From assembly GCF_032854445.1 (NCBI RefSeq), contig NC_088304.1:21031704-21095703 (forward strand): a stretch of DNA of 64,000 bases. Reading direction: 5' to 3'. Under the pieces are notes generated by a model that made no database searches, was not told the origin of the DNA, and saw only the letters and a list, made by a program, of their open reading frames with translations. The stretch comes from Liolophura sinensis. Its lineage: Eukaryota; Mollusca; Polyplacophora; Chitonida; Chitonidae. The position numbers were made by a program, and so were the translations under genes. Positions 22,665 through 36,200 of this stretch are shown piece after piece. The stretch's first letter is position 1. Each line of letters starts with the position of its first letter.

Positions 22665-23250
22665 GAATTTTACGGTGTTTAAACATTTTGAGCAAATGAC
22701 GAGGAATTGGATATACCGTAGCCCTTCCTACACCGAAATATGAAATAACAGCCTGTGATCAGTTAAATCCAGATTTGACCATGACGTTTGTCTAGTCACC
22801 AAATACAATACACGTTAATTAAAACTGTGATCCAAAAGTAGCAGAGAGAATGGCGTTGCTGATATGCAAGAATATTTTATTTTTATTTTTAAGCAGTTAG
22901 AGTGTAACTCACCAGGAAATCAAATATCTAGCGAGAGCTCTCCTAGTCGCCTTCTCCCTCCGAAATAAACGCTATAGCCTATAACACATTGCTGACATGG
23001 AAAGCCCTGTACTGTACGTCTGTAACATTCTTTATACATGTGAAAATCTTTCGCACATATCTTCAAATGCAATTTACGTATATATTGTTACGACCCAAAT
23101 CCGTCTGTATTATAAAGAGATGGCTTGTTCGAAATACACAACAGTTTAGCCGCACAAAAAAGTAACCAAAACCGGCAGATTTTATTTTACAACAATTTAT
23201 TAGGTGTAACAAGAACAGATAACAAGACTTTTACCAATACTAAAGTACTT
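22665..23250. other. No gene seen
   Basis: Sequence right of the segmental duplication. It shows no domain, SINE or repeat that I recognise. Confidence 0.4.
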
Positions 23251-23848
23251 AAGTTTAACACGAAAGGATAGCAGTGTCTATACAAATACTAAAGTACTTA
23301 CATGTACAACGGTGTCAAGTCCAAACGGACGCATATACTCCACAATGCTTAAAAATTGCACAGAGGCAATATTCATCAGAGAAAAAATCCACAGTATAAC
23401 TGAGTGTATGACGAAATATACACAAAATGCCACAGACAGGGCCCGTGTACTAGTAAGCACTGTGTACACAAGAGCACAAATTAAATATACAAGTTCAGAC
23501 TGAACAAGTGCTCGGTGGAGATAGGATATAACAAAGCCAGAGGCTATAAAGACACCAACATTCAGCACAAAAGGCCTACTAAAGTAATACACAGCAAAAG
23601 CATCCAGAACTCTCAATAATTCTCCTTTCTCCACCTTTGACCTGCTTTCATAGGCCTTATATAGAATTGGAATGGAATTTTCGAGAATAAGAAAATTTTT
23701 GAATACTTGTTGTAAACAAACAGGCCCCGAACTGAGGGTATTCTGGAACATTCCAAGGCAGAGGCAGACAGCAGGCCCTGAACTCAGCACATGTAAACAG
23801 TGGCAAGCTAAATTTAGAAGCTGACTGCTATCCTTTCTTGTTAAACTT
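23251..23848. mobile_element. Segment bounded by a 25-bp inverted repeat
   Basis: The left arm at 23251-23275 (AAGTTTAACACGAAAGGATA GCAGT) and right arm at 23824-23848 are reverse complements with one mismatch. The ~600-bp body contains a 170-codon minus-strand open frame (23278-23790) that is hydrophobic and matches nothing I know. It could be a small non-autonomous transposon or part of a larger one. Confidence 0.4.
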
Positions 23849-23853
23849 TCTTG

Positions 23854-23958
<105 letters not shown>

Positions 23959-24431
23959 CAGTGTGCATATGCTGGGTTCCTCTTCTTTGGTAAATGAGGA
24001 GACCTGGCAGAAACCTGTGGATGGTCACGCCATTCCAGGAAACCTGGTTTCCTCTCACGGTAATGCAATGGCCAACTAATGATCACAGTGAACATAGGTT
24101 TCAAGCGCTAAGTTATATAATCGATTCACTATATAACATACTTGTGTGGGAGCAAGATTGTGTGTTGTTAGCAGACTACAATCTGCATTCTGACTATTTC
24201 TTTGAGATTAAGTTCAAAAGGCACACTACTGAACTAATCATCAACTACTAATCATCATCTACTTCTCAGGATCAGGAAGATAGATGTGTATGAACACTAA
24301 ATAACACTGGTATGAGCTTGAGGACAGTAATGCAAATGTTTTTGCATTTCTCCCGATTCCTGTGATGGGAGTTTTATTCAACGGATTATTCACAGTTGAT
24401 CCAACTGAGTCTGCATGCACACAAAAACACT

Positions 24432-27400
24432 TCACTCGTAGCTCACGTATCCAGGCGACTGCATATAAGGTGACATTCGACTTGTGTATTTGTCATACAG
24501 GACGCATTGACCGCCATCTTGTCGGTGTGATAATGAGCGACATCTACAGTTTCTCGTGCACATATCCGCACACTCTAGCTGGCTGACACCCGAAAAATTC
24601 GCCAGGCGTGAAGAGAATATCTGGTCTCGGGACACAGGATTCCAGGCATGCTCTGTCCAGTTCCCTACAAATGTTGAGAGGCAAATATAGGAATATGTTA
24701 TTGTTCCGATTGCTGATAGTTATTAACTACTTTCCTGCGGTTTTGTGTCTTGGCTCAAGTATTCTGCACCCAATAATCGCTGTTTTATGAGTGAGGTATT
24801 TCTGTCGTTTGGAGCACGAGTTGAACATCACCCGAAAGCTAATAATTCCTAATATCCCATCCCTTGCACCATAACTTTTTTTATATCGGAAAAAAACGCT
24901 GAACTTGTTACTTTCATATTAGAGATACATGTGATATGGATGCTTACTTTAAACAAGCAAACTTCAGAGACCACTCAAAGGGAGATAACAACAATAAAAC
25001 AAACGCATGTGATTGTTGGATATTACCGCTAGCTCGTTGGACATTTCCTCTTGAACGAGAGATATTACTTTGTGAGCGTAATGTTGCTTTCTTGAGTGCA
25101 TTATCGTTGTACACTATGTTTGGCTGAACATAATGTGACCGTGTATCGACCAATGGGAAGAATTAATCACCCTAACCTGTAATTACACGTTTTGCGGAAA
25201 ATGTTGTGACCGTGTATTAACCAATTGTGACTATGAATCACTTTAATAGGGGTAATATTGATGTTTATGCCACGCTAGAAATACCAAAACTTCTCATTGT
25301 TTTCCTAGGCCAGAAATACCAAATCTACTCATGCTTACACCACATTAGAAATACCAGAACTGCTTAGGCTAGGCCAGAAATACCAAATTCACTCATGCTT
25401 ACACCAAGTTAGAAATACCAGAACTGCTTAGGCTAGGCCAGAAGTACCAAATCCACCCATGCTTACACCACGTTAGAAATACCAAAACTGCTTAGGCTAG
25501 GCCAGAAGTACCAAATCCACTCATGCTTACACCACGTTAGAAATACCAAAACTGCTTAGGCTGGGCCAGAAATACCAAATCTACCCATGCTTACACCACG
25601 TTAGAAATACCAAAAACTGCTTAGGCTAGGCCAGAAATATCAAAACTATTCGTGCTCATAGCAAGCCAGAAATACTAAAACTACCCACGCTTATACCACG
25701 CCAAGAAATACTAAAACTACTCATGCTTATGCCAGGCCAGAAATACTTAAACTACTCATGCATGCTAAAGATACCAAAACTACTGGCACTTGCCAATTCG
25801 ATTAAACACCTTGGTTGAAACACGCACCCCACCCTCCGTATATATTAACCAATTCGTAACTAACGTAATATTGCTATCTGAAATGGTAATCTGTGTCCGC
25901 AGTGCATTAAATGCAGCTGGATAGAGGACGTCCGGAGAGAACAGAAAATCGATTAAGTAAATTGAATTGCGCAATTCTTGATAAATAGGTGCAGGTCGAT
26001 TATTGAAAAAAAAAATCTTTCTCCACAACCTTTACCTGATTTTTCGCAGACAAAGAAGACGGATGAATCACACTTGATATCTAAGGCGTCGTATGTTGCA
26101 AAATGTTCAACCGACGATGACCACCATAGTCTATTGGATAGGACCACACAGTGCTCGACCCCGTTGTGGTTGTCTGGTTCAAAGATGCTGCCCCAGTTAT
26201 GCCACGGAATTAAACCACCATCTGGGGTGCCGTCTTCCCAAACAAAAGTACCCTCTTGTAGGCAAGCAAAAAAAAAAAAAAAAGAAAATACTATCAGTTA
26301 TGAGTATTTTAACCAGGGGGCAATAATTTTTATATGTTCCTTCTCCGCACAGAGCCACACGAGGTTATCATTATTCCAAAACTAGTTCTTTCTATGCTGT
26401 TGTCCATACTTCTTACGGTGTTGTCTAACATTCGCTTTACATCACGGCCACCACTAGCAACTTTTGTACAGAAACCTTGAACATCGCCAAGGTGACTGGG
26501 GTCATGGTGATGAGAAAGAAAGTGATGTTAATAGAAAATACAAAAAAGCCCTGTCTCAACGTTGTTTCTAATAATACTTTCACACATGTTTTCTTTTTAT
26601 CTAAATTATCCACAACATGATTTCCAACTAAAACCTTCAACAATTGGTGATTACTGATTAAGTAGTTCCGCTCGAGTGGTGAAGCTAAGCCCAAACAGGC
26701 TTACGTGAGTCGCGCAGGCTCCGAAACCAAACATCAAGCTTGTCTGGTCGTGGCAGTGATGAAAAGTGAGTGCAGAGGGCGGCCCATGAGCTATAAGGGG
26801 TTAATTCTTTTCATTTAAGAAGAACGAAAATGTCCTTCCTTTGCAGTTGTAATAGATAACTATATAAACCTAAGCTACTTTTTACGTTTAAAACACACGT
26901 GTCCACCATTTCATTACAATAATGAGCCTTCAACAGATCTTATATATACATCCGAAAAATGTATATACATAGAGCAGACGAGTGCAAATATCTTCCATGC
27001 ATCCTTTTATGTCGCTCGATTAAACCAGCAGGTATCATTCTATAAGAAACTTGAAAAGGCTTGCAAGATTTCCATATATCTACTACCTTCCTTGAAGTCT
27101 GTAGCCCCTATGTAAAAGCCAGTAGGGCGTTCCAACTCATCGATCAGGGTTATGACTACATCTCTTTCCTGAAGGGAGTCGATCTTCAGCAGATGGCCAC
27201 CGGTTGATCGACAATGACAGTAGGCATCTGGGTGGGATAGCTCAAGGTTGGGTGAATAATAACAGCTCCCAGTCTCCTGGTAACACGACCATTTGACATT
27301 CGGCTGAACGGCTTGCATCTGACAAAACAGAATGGAAATCTAGACATGTTTGTTAACCCTCCCACACCAGTTTTAGTAAATGAAACGTACGTAACTACAT

Positions 27401-28648
27401 AAAACGTAACATAAATTATACAGCGCAGCCGTGTGCTTGAAACAATGAAATGCGTTTATCTGACTGGTACTTATTTTATTGCTTTAAAGAGCACTAGCCT
27501 CCCCTTGATGGCTAAGAGACTTCTATTCCTGTCTTTTTTTCTCTACTTTGACCCTTAAAATGCGTGGTGGTTATTGCTAAATTGTCTATTTCCTAAAAAC
27601 AACAAAACACTAGACTAAACCGAATATAGGTCTGAAGACTACCATCCAAAGCACACAGAGCCGCACAATGCTACTGTGTAAGTGTAGATGTATAGCATAG
27701 CTTTATGTTTATTGAATTTTTCACTTAATTTCTCTTATATGGTCAGAATGTTCGTGTTATTTTTATATATATCGTGATACTTTTTGAATCAATACCTAGC
27801 TGTGAGATCGGTTGGCTTAGCCTTTTAACTGCTGTGAATCGTTACATACACTAACCTGGAACTCGATCATGTCGACTGCACTGTTCTAAAAGTGTCAAAA
27901 TTGTACACCACAAAAATATGTGTCCCGTGATTTTTAAGACATTCTGAAATCATGTCACCTGATTATATCTGAATAAGAAATACTATAACACCGCAAATGC
28001 CAAAAATATAACGCATTCACGGGACAGAAAACAGAACTTTTGCAAACCTCCATTTTCGAACCATGCGACTATATAAGATCCTTTCTTTTTTTACAATAGT
28101 AGATTGCTTTGTTTTCTGTTCATTATTTTAGCAATATTAATATTAAGTTGCTCACTCAAGTCATTCGCAGCCCTAATGAAGTATATGTTTTTAGTTAAAA
28201 TCTAAAAATGATAGGAGTTTTGTTTTTTTCCGAACGATCTCGAGTGCGTCCGTCTCGAACAGAACATGACAGTTAGCAAAGTTTGGCTTGTTGTCGATGC
28301 GCCATATTCATGTGTGATAATTGCCATGCTATGGTCTTTATTATTCACCAATAACTTGATGATATGAAGACAGAATTACCGCAGGATTAAAGGAAACGTT
28401 TTTGTAGCTTACAGCTTTGATACGAGTTTACAGCACGTTCAAAAAAGATATTCCAAATAAGTCTAGGCTAGTGAATGGAAGAGAACAGACCTGTATTTCT
28501 GAAAGCTTAGCTGGGCAAAATGAAACAGATCTCAGATTTAATCCAGGCTGTACAATACAACAGGGCAAATGGAAGTTGAGCTAAAATTCCCTACCTGATA
28601 GAAGGTTATCGCTGCCAGAATGATTGGTATCCGTGTATGTGTCTCCAT
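24432..28648 (-). CDS. CTL-PAN-1: secreted C-type lectin with C-terminal PAN/apple domain (4 exons)
   Basis: Exons on the minus strand: 28648-28595, 27318-27087, 26254-26036, 24652-24432. All introns are GT-AG, with phases 0, 1, 1. Together they make 726 nt, 241 residues. Exon 1 encodes METHTRIPIILAAITFYQ, a plausible signal peptide. Exons 2-3 encode a C-type lectin fold: WSCYQETGSCYY, then GGHLLKIDSLQERD, then GFYIGATDFKEG, then VWEDGTPDGGLIPWHNW, then an EPD triplet at the usual EPN/QPD sugar-binding loop, and LDIKC-VCEKSG. Exon 4 encodes a PAN/apple module (CADMCTRNCRCRS...QCVLYDKYTSR). C-type lectins bind sugars with calcium, and PAN domains bind proteins or glycans (family knowledge). 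A secreted recognition protein, perhaps immune, is likely, but the ligand is unknown. The nearest relative is CTL-PAN-2 at 33269-40595. Confidence 0.78.
25255..25775. repeat. Minisatellite of ~64-bp units in intron 3 of CTL-PAN-1
   Basis: About eight units, each with CATGCTTACACCAC, TTAGAAATACCA(A/G)AAC, TGCTTAGGCTAGGCCAGAA and ATACCAAAT. The central units are most alike and the outer ones increasingly degenerate, as usual in a minisatellite growing from the middle. The matching intron of CTL-PAN-2 has no such array. Confidence 0.9.
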
Positions 28649-30126
28649 GGCGTCCTCGCTGCGAAAATCTGATTAATTGCTTTCAATAACTAGTAACCGG
28701 TTTCACCTTACTACTAGTAGAATAGATCTGATTAGAAGTAGTGGAAGTAGCTCCTTAACTCTCAACTGTTCAACAAAAACATGGTGTATGTATTCGCTAC
28801 ATTTGTCTCAAGTATTTCCTTAACACACGACACACGCAAACCCACCACATACGCAGGATACGAATAGAGCGATGGCAATATCTCAAAATCGAAAGATTTT
28901 ATGTCAGTCAAGGAAAAATTAATCCCATCTCTGCGATCTAAGGAATACTCCTTGTATTTTCACGATCCTCGGTTGCTAAGGCGTGCCACAAGTCACATAA
29001 TTCCAATTATGCCACCGCTATAAACGTCAATGATTTTGATATTCTTTGGCTTTCTCGTAATATTTTCGATGTACCCTCGATGTCGTAAGGTATAACTAAT
29101 GGGAAAGACGTGTACATTTTTTTTATTTAATGCAAAACAAAAAGGGCTTTCTTTTTATTGGTTACAAGGTGCAATTAATGAGCTGGAATTTTAGCAGACA
29201 TGCTATGCCATAAAGGGCTATGTCTATTAGGCTGAAACAAGCTTATTATGAGTCAATGATAGAATACATGTCCCACATTGTTTTCTTGGAGGTAAAGTCA
29301 GGTATATAGTGTAACTATTCAGTGGCCCTTTGGTTGAGAGTCACGTAACATAAAACAACGTGGTTCCCCCGACAAAAATAATCGCGCACTGCATGGTTCC
29401 CTCGCGACTTTGACTCAGATGTTTTGTGAAGAATGGTTCGATATGTAGTAGTTTTCCCAGGGGATATTGGCGTTATCAGCATCCGTGTTTGTTACATCAA
29501 CATGGTGGTTTTACAAACAGTAGCAATCAAAGTGCGACTAATAGCTCTGATAGTGATTCGATCTGGAAGTTATACTCTGACTACATGCACGGGTTTGGAA
29601 TTTGAATTGCTTGTGATATCTAGAATATCGACTGTCATCTCGGTACCGCTGAAAACTGATGACAGACTCTAGCATGTTACCGCCTTCATTTGCAATTTAT
29701 AAGTTATTTGCTACGTATATCCAAGGCGAACTGGTGTTAAAAGTTGTTTGGGATACCACTAGCAATTATGGAGTTGGAACGCCAACCCGAGTGATTAGTG
29801 TTTTGCGCCGAAGATAGGTGTGAGTAAAAGAGATGTTCCCCGTAAGCATAAATGACAATGCATATTAACAACATTGTTCAAAGCTTCATAGATGTTTTAC
29901 TGATTTTCTGTGAAGATGACACTCTGGCGCTTTCTTGAAGCGAGATACATGATGTATAAGCAAATATGTCTATGAGAATATGTGTGTGAAATTACGGGAA
30001 ATTCCATTCACTTGAATCATCTGTATTCAGAACACATGTACAAAAAGATTTAGTGATAATTCCTTGTGTAATTGGTGAGAATATGTGATCGACGACGCTT
30101 AGGTAGATAAAGTTCATAGAAATTAT
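28649..30126. other. Upstream of CTL-PAN-1, no gene seen
   Basis: AT-rich. It should include the promoter and 5' UTR of CTL-PAN-1, but I can point to no convincing TATA box or conserved element shared with CTL-PAN-2. The 79-codon open frame at 29433-29672 has no recognisable feature. Confidence 0.4.
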
Positions 30127-31770
30127 GCATCAAAACCGACATCCGTATACCAGCCGTCAACCAAGATGGACGTTCCAGGTCAATAATCACAAAGCCAATT
30201 CCCAAAACGACATTTAACACAAACTTTTTACCAAAGAACTAAGAAAGTATATTAAGAAAGAAAATAGGGGGAATCATGGAAAGAGAAGGGATCAACAATT
30301 TTTAATGATTTAGTAAGAGGCAACATATGCTCTAGGCGTTTGAGTGAAATCAGTATTCTCACCGTGTACCACGGTAGAATATTAGTTGTCAATAACAAAA
30401 CACGTGTCTCAGTTGCGCTTTGATTTCACCTGTTCATGTATCCAACATGGCGATGTACTTCAACACGATGAATATAATACCCTTAGTCCCGGGTTAAGCT
30501 GCATTAGATACAGCCAAAAGGCAGAGCGCCAAAGATTCTGTCCGCTCTGTCCATGATTACAAGAGAGTTACACTCATTGTAAACCATATAGCAAAGGCCT
30601 CTGATGGAATAACCTTAGACACAAGTTTTTACATCAATAACTTCTGGCGTTGATTGAAATCATCACATAACACACATAATCTAACAAATGCTACACGGCG
30701 AGATATGTGTACACGCCATATGCAAGACCCTTTCGTATATTGCTGTCCAAGAAAAGATAATTTACACTGTCAAAATTGAAACTACCGTAGCTCATCTAAA
30801 ATTTGGGACAGATAACAGTGGCGTTGAAAGTAAAATATTACATTTCTTTACCAGTTCTTTGGAAGAGTAAAGATAGGAGTATATTGTTCATTAGGTGGTC
30901 TCACCATGTGAGAAAAAAAGAAACTCAATATTGCTGCTGGAGTTGCATTCACCAGGTGTCCTAAATTTTAGAAGAATTAGGGTATCCCTCCTGTCGCACA
31001 GTCTCCTAGATGGGAAACATTTGGCATTTGTATAAGTATAGGTCCAAGTAAGATGTACCATCTGGAGAGTATGTGGTTTCCTTTAAATCCCGCGGAGCTG
31101 GACACATCTTGTTTTCCACCAATTTGGTGTTTACAACACGCAAGAGAGTGTTAGTCTATAACATTCCAGAAGTTGGTACTTTACCCAAGCACTTCTGTTT
31201 CTTTCACCCATAAAACATGACCCCCCCCCCCCCATTCAATAAGTGACAGAGTCAAGAAAATATATTGTGTCTTTCCTACATCAATGAAAGCTGTTGACCG
31301 CTACTCTTTGTTTGATGTTTTTCCTAACTCCGTAAAACATGACCCCCATTCAATAAGTATAGGTCCAAGTAAGATGTGCCAACTGGAGAGTATGTGGTTT
31401 CCTTTAAATCCCGCGGAGCTGGACACATCTTGTTTTCCACCAATTTGGTGTTTACAACACGCAAGAGAGTGTTAGTCTCTAACATTCCAGAAGTCGGTAC
31501 TTTACCCCAGGCACTTCTGTTTCCTTCACCCATAAAACATGACCCCCCATTCAATAAGTGACAGAGTCAAGAAAATATATTGTGTCTTTCCTACATCAGT
31601 GAAAGTTGTTGACCTCTACTCTTTGTTTGATCCTAATTCCGTACTTTATTTCACTTTCTTAGTTCTCTGGTAATTTGTGTTAAACGTCGTTTTGGGAACT
31701 GGCCTTGGTACATGTATTATTGACGTCCTTATTGATTGAGGGCTGGTATACCAATGTCGGTTTCGACGCA
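30127..31770. mobile_element. Putative DNA transposon with ~95-bp inverted ends
   Basis: The left end (30127-30224: GCATCAAAACCGACAT..., GGTCAATAATCAC, AATTCCCAAAACGACATTTAACACAAA) is matched in reverse complement at 31677-31770 (ending GTCGGTTTCGACGC). A third related end is at 40015-40090, inside intron 1 of CTL-PAN-2. No transposase is visible between the ends; the interior carries a 322-bp tandem duplication. It is likely a non-autonomous element. Confidence 0.55.
31036..31645. repeat. 322-bp tandem duplication
   Basis: GTATAGGTCCAAGTAAGATG starts at 31036 and again at 31358. Each unit includes CCCGCGGAGCTGGACACATC, AACACGCAAGAGAGTGTTAG and a CCCATTCAATAAGTG stretch. The units are nearly identical apart from the length of a C-run near 31217-31231. 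Confidence 0.9.
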
Positions 31771-32009
31771 TAGATTATTGTGTTAAACCAAAAATGTAAA
31801 AAATAAATAAGTAAACAAATAAATGAAATAAAATACAGTCATAAAACTACATGTGACCAGTTTTATTAAGCTTGGAATTTAATCTTGAAATACAGTATTT
31901 TACTAATTTCCTGCAGGTAGTTGATAACTGCAAGTTTTAGTTACGTTTTGGAAAATCAATCTACCTTGTTCCATTTAAATGGGAGGACATGGCAGACGCG
32001 TGAAAGAGT

Positions 32010-32110
32010 ATATATTTATTTATTTATTTATTTGATTGGTGTTTTACGTCGTACTCAAGAATATTTCACTTATACATCTGCGGCCAGCATTGTGGTGGGA
32101 GGAAACCGGT
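32010..32110 (-). mobile_element. Family A SINE, 3' end fragment
   Basis: Reverse orientation: (ATTT)n, then GATTGGTGTTTTACGTCGTA, CTCAAGAATATTTCACTTAT, GCGGCCAGCATTGTGGTGGG, AGGAAACCGG. It then runs into unrelated sequence. Confidence 0.85.
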
Positions 32111-32309
32111 TAAAGAGTAGAACTGGTGATAAATACAGCAATGTTCCACAACACAATGTTTTCGCTAAAGTCTGCAGAAAATACAAAAAAGTACTTAAAC
32201 ATTGAGTTTGATATGAACTCTAATACGGAAAGCAGAGGTTAAGTTAATAATTTTATCGTTTCAATATTTTTGAAATACCACTCATAAAATTGAACGTTCT
32301 CATCAATGC

Positions 32310-32508
32310 GGTTGCTCTAAGTTCAAGTGAAGCTCACGCTGGCTCCCTCTCCGGCCGCATGTGGGAAGGTCTGTCCGCAAACTGCGGATGGTAGTGGGTT
32401 TCCCCCGGGCTCTGCTCGGTTTCCTCCCACCATAAAGCTGGCCGCCGTTGTATAAGTAAAATATTCTAGAGTACGGCATATAACACCATTCAAATAAATA
32501 AATAAGCT
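32310..32508 (+). mobile_element. Family A SINE, most of the body
   Basis: From GCGGTTGCTCTAAGTTCAAG (B-box region) through CTCACGCTGGCTCCCTCTCC, GGCCGCATGTGGGAAGG, GTGGGTTTCCCCCGGGCTCT, CTCGGTTTCCTCCCACC and GAGTACGGCATATAACACC to (AAAT)n. The tRNA-like 5' head is missing. Confidence 0.85.
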
Positions 32509-32772
32509 CCATACTGATTCTAATTCACAAGAGACTAAGGACTGTGTAACTGACGGTAATTAATATGCACACAGATCATAAACAATGGAACGTCCTCCTG
32601 TTATGATTGTGCTTTACATGCAGGAAAAACACCATCTCGATACTTTATTTATTTTGTGAGATAGATTTCCCACACTTAATATTTAACTTAATCATTCCCT
32701 TATCTTCACTGGATGCCGGCACGCAAGGTATGGTGTAAAAAAGCTAAAAAAAAATTAATTCGTCATAATTAA

Positions 32773-33055
32773 AGGCAGAAGATACCATCGTGAAGTATAT
32801 GTCAGATGAAAGAGCATATACATATAGATCTTTGAGTGTACTTTCGAAAGAGTCTTCAAACCAACTATTTGCAGCAAGAAAATATGGGTGTGACGTCACT
32901 GATATCCTGTGGGTCACTGCAAGCTGTCATATAATCTGATGTTTTAAAACTGTTATACTCGGTTTGAAAAATGAAAATATCAAACATTTTTTTTAGTTTT
33001 AGTGTTTAATGGCCTTTCATTTGATATATACTTCATGCTAATGTTTTCTTTGCGT
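32773..33055. mobile_element. MITE with TTAA target duplication, member 1
   Basis: Flanked by TTAA (32769-32772 and 33056-33059). The ends are inverted repeats of about 50-60 bp; the left arm has AGGCAGAAG...GTGAAGTATATGTCAGATGAA and the right arm carries its reverse complement. The same family occurs at 36316-36757. TTAA targets are typical of piggyBac and Kolobok elements (family knowledge). Confidence 0.7.
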
Positions 33056-33268
33056 TTAACAGTTCGTACTGGCCACAAGACTAGTACAATAAACAATGAT
33101 CTGTAAAGAACTGTAGCTTACAAGTGCTTCACAGATGTCACTGTTATTTTGATATTGTACCTTTATATTCCAGTCCGTTAGTTATATGTCAAACATGCCC
33201 ATCTACTCGGCCTATCTAAAGATCACACGTGACTTTCCATTACATTCACCGGTAGTTTAAAAGCAACG

Positions 33269-36200
33269 TCATTCATAGTTCACAAATCCGGCCGATATCT
33301 GAGGAGATGGCATTCGGCTTGAGTACGTGTCGTACAGGATACAGTGCCCGTTAATTTGTCGGTATGAGAATGATCGACATTTACATTTTCTCGTGCATAT
33401 GTCTGCGCACTCAACTTGGGTCACGCCGAAGTGGGCAGCCAGCACCTCTGAAGGGTAAATCTGATCACGTGACACAACATTCCACACATGTCTTATCCAC
33501 ACGTCTGTAATACAAGAAAACTGGTATGAGATCTTTAGCAAATGGCTACTGATTTTTAAAAAGAATGCGTCATAGAGGAAGTTCGGTACATTACTAATGA
33601 TCTAATACTGTAGTACAAATATAAACGACAACATCACGTCAAATAAAATCACTATATTTTTGTTTTAATCTAAGCATCAAAACGTGAAGGCAAAGATAAA
33701 AACAAAAACGACGAACAAGAGAAACGCCAATAAAAAGTGTATCTAATTACATGAGTGCGTGCGTGCTTGGGGTTTAACGTCGTACTCAACAATTTTTCAG
33801 TCATATGACGACGAAGGAATCATTAGGGTGCATGCACGTGTAATGTGCCTCCTTGTTGCAGGACGGATTTCCACCGCTCTTTTATTTAGTGCTGCATCAC
33901 TGAGACGACTTACCGAAGGCAAGTAAGCCGCCCCGCCCGAGCCATTATACTGATACGGGTCAACCAGTCGTTGCACTATCCCCTTCATGCTGAACGCCAA
34001 GCGAGGAAGTTACAACTTACTCTTTTAAAGTCTTAGGTGTGACTCGACCAAGGATTGATCCTGGATCTACCGGTCCCGAAGCGGACGCTCTACCAACTGT
34101 GCTATCCGGGCCGGTCTAATTACATGAGCACTTATTTTTTATTTACATACTTTGAATTTGAATATCACTAAAAGTAAAGTATTTACGGATTTATTTATTT
34201 GTTCGAAGTTCTCACTAATGTTTCAACCGTAGTCATGCTCATTATACGGTCGTTGATCCATTTGGCGATATAACTAGTTACAAACACTGTCCAACTGTTA
34301 GAGCTATAGCGACGTTGTGTTATAGGGCACAAAACAGAACAATAACACACATCATATAATAAAGCAATACACAATGGGGTGAACATCGACGACAGTGTGA
34401 TAACTGGGAAATGGTTACACATGTAACGGGTTGAATCCGGCCTTTGAGACTACTGAAAAGGTCAATAGAATTACGATCATAATTATGCTTAAGAGATTTA
34501 GAAAAATAAACAGAGATTGGTATATTTATATATTTAATTTCATTGTTCATAACTTTTAAACAATGTCTGTCTTGATAACATGACACTGGGAACAACAGAT
34601 CACCAATGGCACAACTTAATCGGCAATCAATAACGACATTTGATGCAAATCGTGTTATTTGTGCAGCTGTAATTATGTGATATTCACGATTTGCAGACAA
34701 AATATAACATGGTGCAAGTATATTAATCGAATTACTCGTTTCTTAAAATATGCCTGTTTGGAAACGCATCTGTCGATCTTCAATAGTGAAAGGGAGCGTG
34801 CACCTTTACCTGATTTCTCACAGATGGTGTAGATGACAAAGGCACATGTCACATCGAAAGCGTCGTAGTTTGTTAGATTTGTCACCGGTGTGAGCCACCA
34901 CAATTTGTTGGTTACCATCACACACTGCTCACTGTTTAGGTAGTTATCCGGTTCACTTGATAGGCCGCCCCAATAGTGCCACGGGATCAAACCTGTATCT
35001 GAGGCGACGTCCTCCCATGTAAAATGGCCCTCTTCCAAATAAACAGAATAAAAACAAATATTTATTTAATTTGTTACTGATTAAAGCCATATTAAAGAAC
35101 AAGTCTTTTTCAATGAACGTCGGGACCGGTAGATCCAGGATCAATCCTTGATCGAGTCACACCTAAGACTTTAAGAGGGAGTTGCAGCTTCCTCGCTTAG
35201 CGTTCAGCATGAAGTGGATAGTGCAACGACTGGTTGACCCGTATCAGTATAATGGCTCGGCGGGGCCACTTACTTGCCTTCGGTAAGTCGTCTCAGTAAA
35301 GCAGCACTAGATAAAAGAGTGGTGGAAATCCGTCCTGCAACAAGGAGGCAAATTACACGTACATGCACCCAAAGGATTCGTTCGTCGTCATATGACTGAA
35401 AAATTGTTAAGTACGGCGTTAAACCTCAAGCACTCACTCACTCAATGAACGTAATGACTGCACAAACGGCGGACGAAGGGTGCTCGATCGCCTCTGTCAC
35501 TGTCCAAGGAAGGACTTAAACCCATGCTCTAGTATGCTGTGGCGATTTAAAGCAGATGTCTTTTCAAGGGCTGGTATATGTACGAATATGTTATCTACGG
35601 CATGCAGATGTTATACTGCCAATCGCACGTAGAATTACTCATTCAGTGGAAGTGAAATGAACATTTAGAAGACTAAAATGCTTGATTTTTACAAAAGGCA
35701 TTCATAAAATATTTGAAGTTTTTAAATCGCGTTGTATGTTAAATGTGACGACAACAGCATTTTAATTCATTCCAGACAAATAATAACGAATATTTTTTTT
35801 CTTACTTTCTGCTTGAGACATTGTGCCGGAGGAGTTGGTATACTCTTCCGTATACATGTATATCTGTTCTATGAGGTACTAATATTCGGATTTCTGTGCC
35901 GTGGGAAGACACATGTCAAAAGATACAGTTTAAAAGCACTGTAGTGTAATAGAAGACGATGTGATTTAGTTTTTTTTTTGTTTTTTTTTTTCAGAGAGGA
36001 ATCTTTTCCATTGTCCTATAAACACGAATACGGTTCATAGGGCGACCATCACTTAATCCCAAATCCATCATGATCCGTATAAATATGCACTCGTAAAGTA
36101 TTGACAACACTTTGTTTTTTTATAATGGAACTTGAAATCATCTTTGAATTCTTAACCTGAAAGACTAGCGACTTAATACTTCCTCTTTTCACAGAAACGA

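Noticed and set aside
25255-25775. CRISPR-like array
   Set aside because: Repeats are contiguous ~64-bp units without unique spacers, in an intron of an animal gene; it is a minisatellite.
33797-34000. 67-codon frame (and 46616-46813, same protein-like sequence)
   Set aside because: Both are translations of family B SINE bodies, open by chance in several copies.
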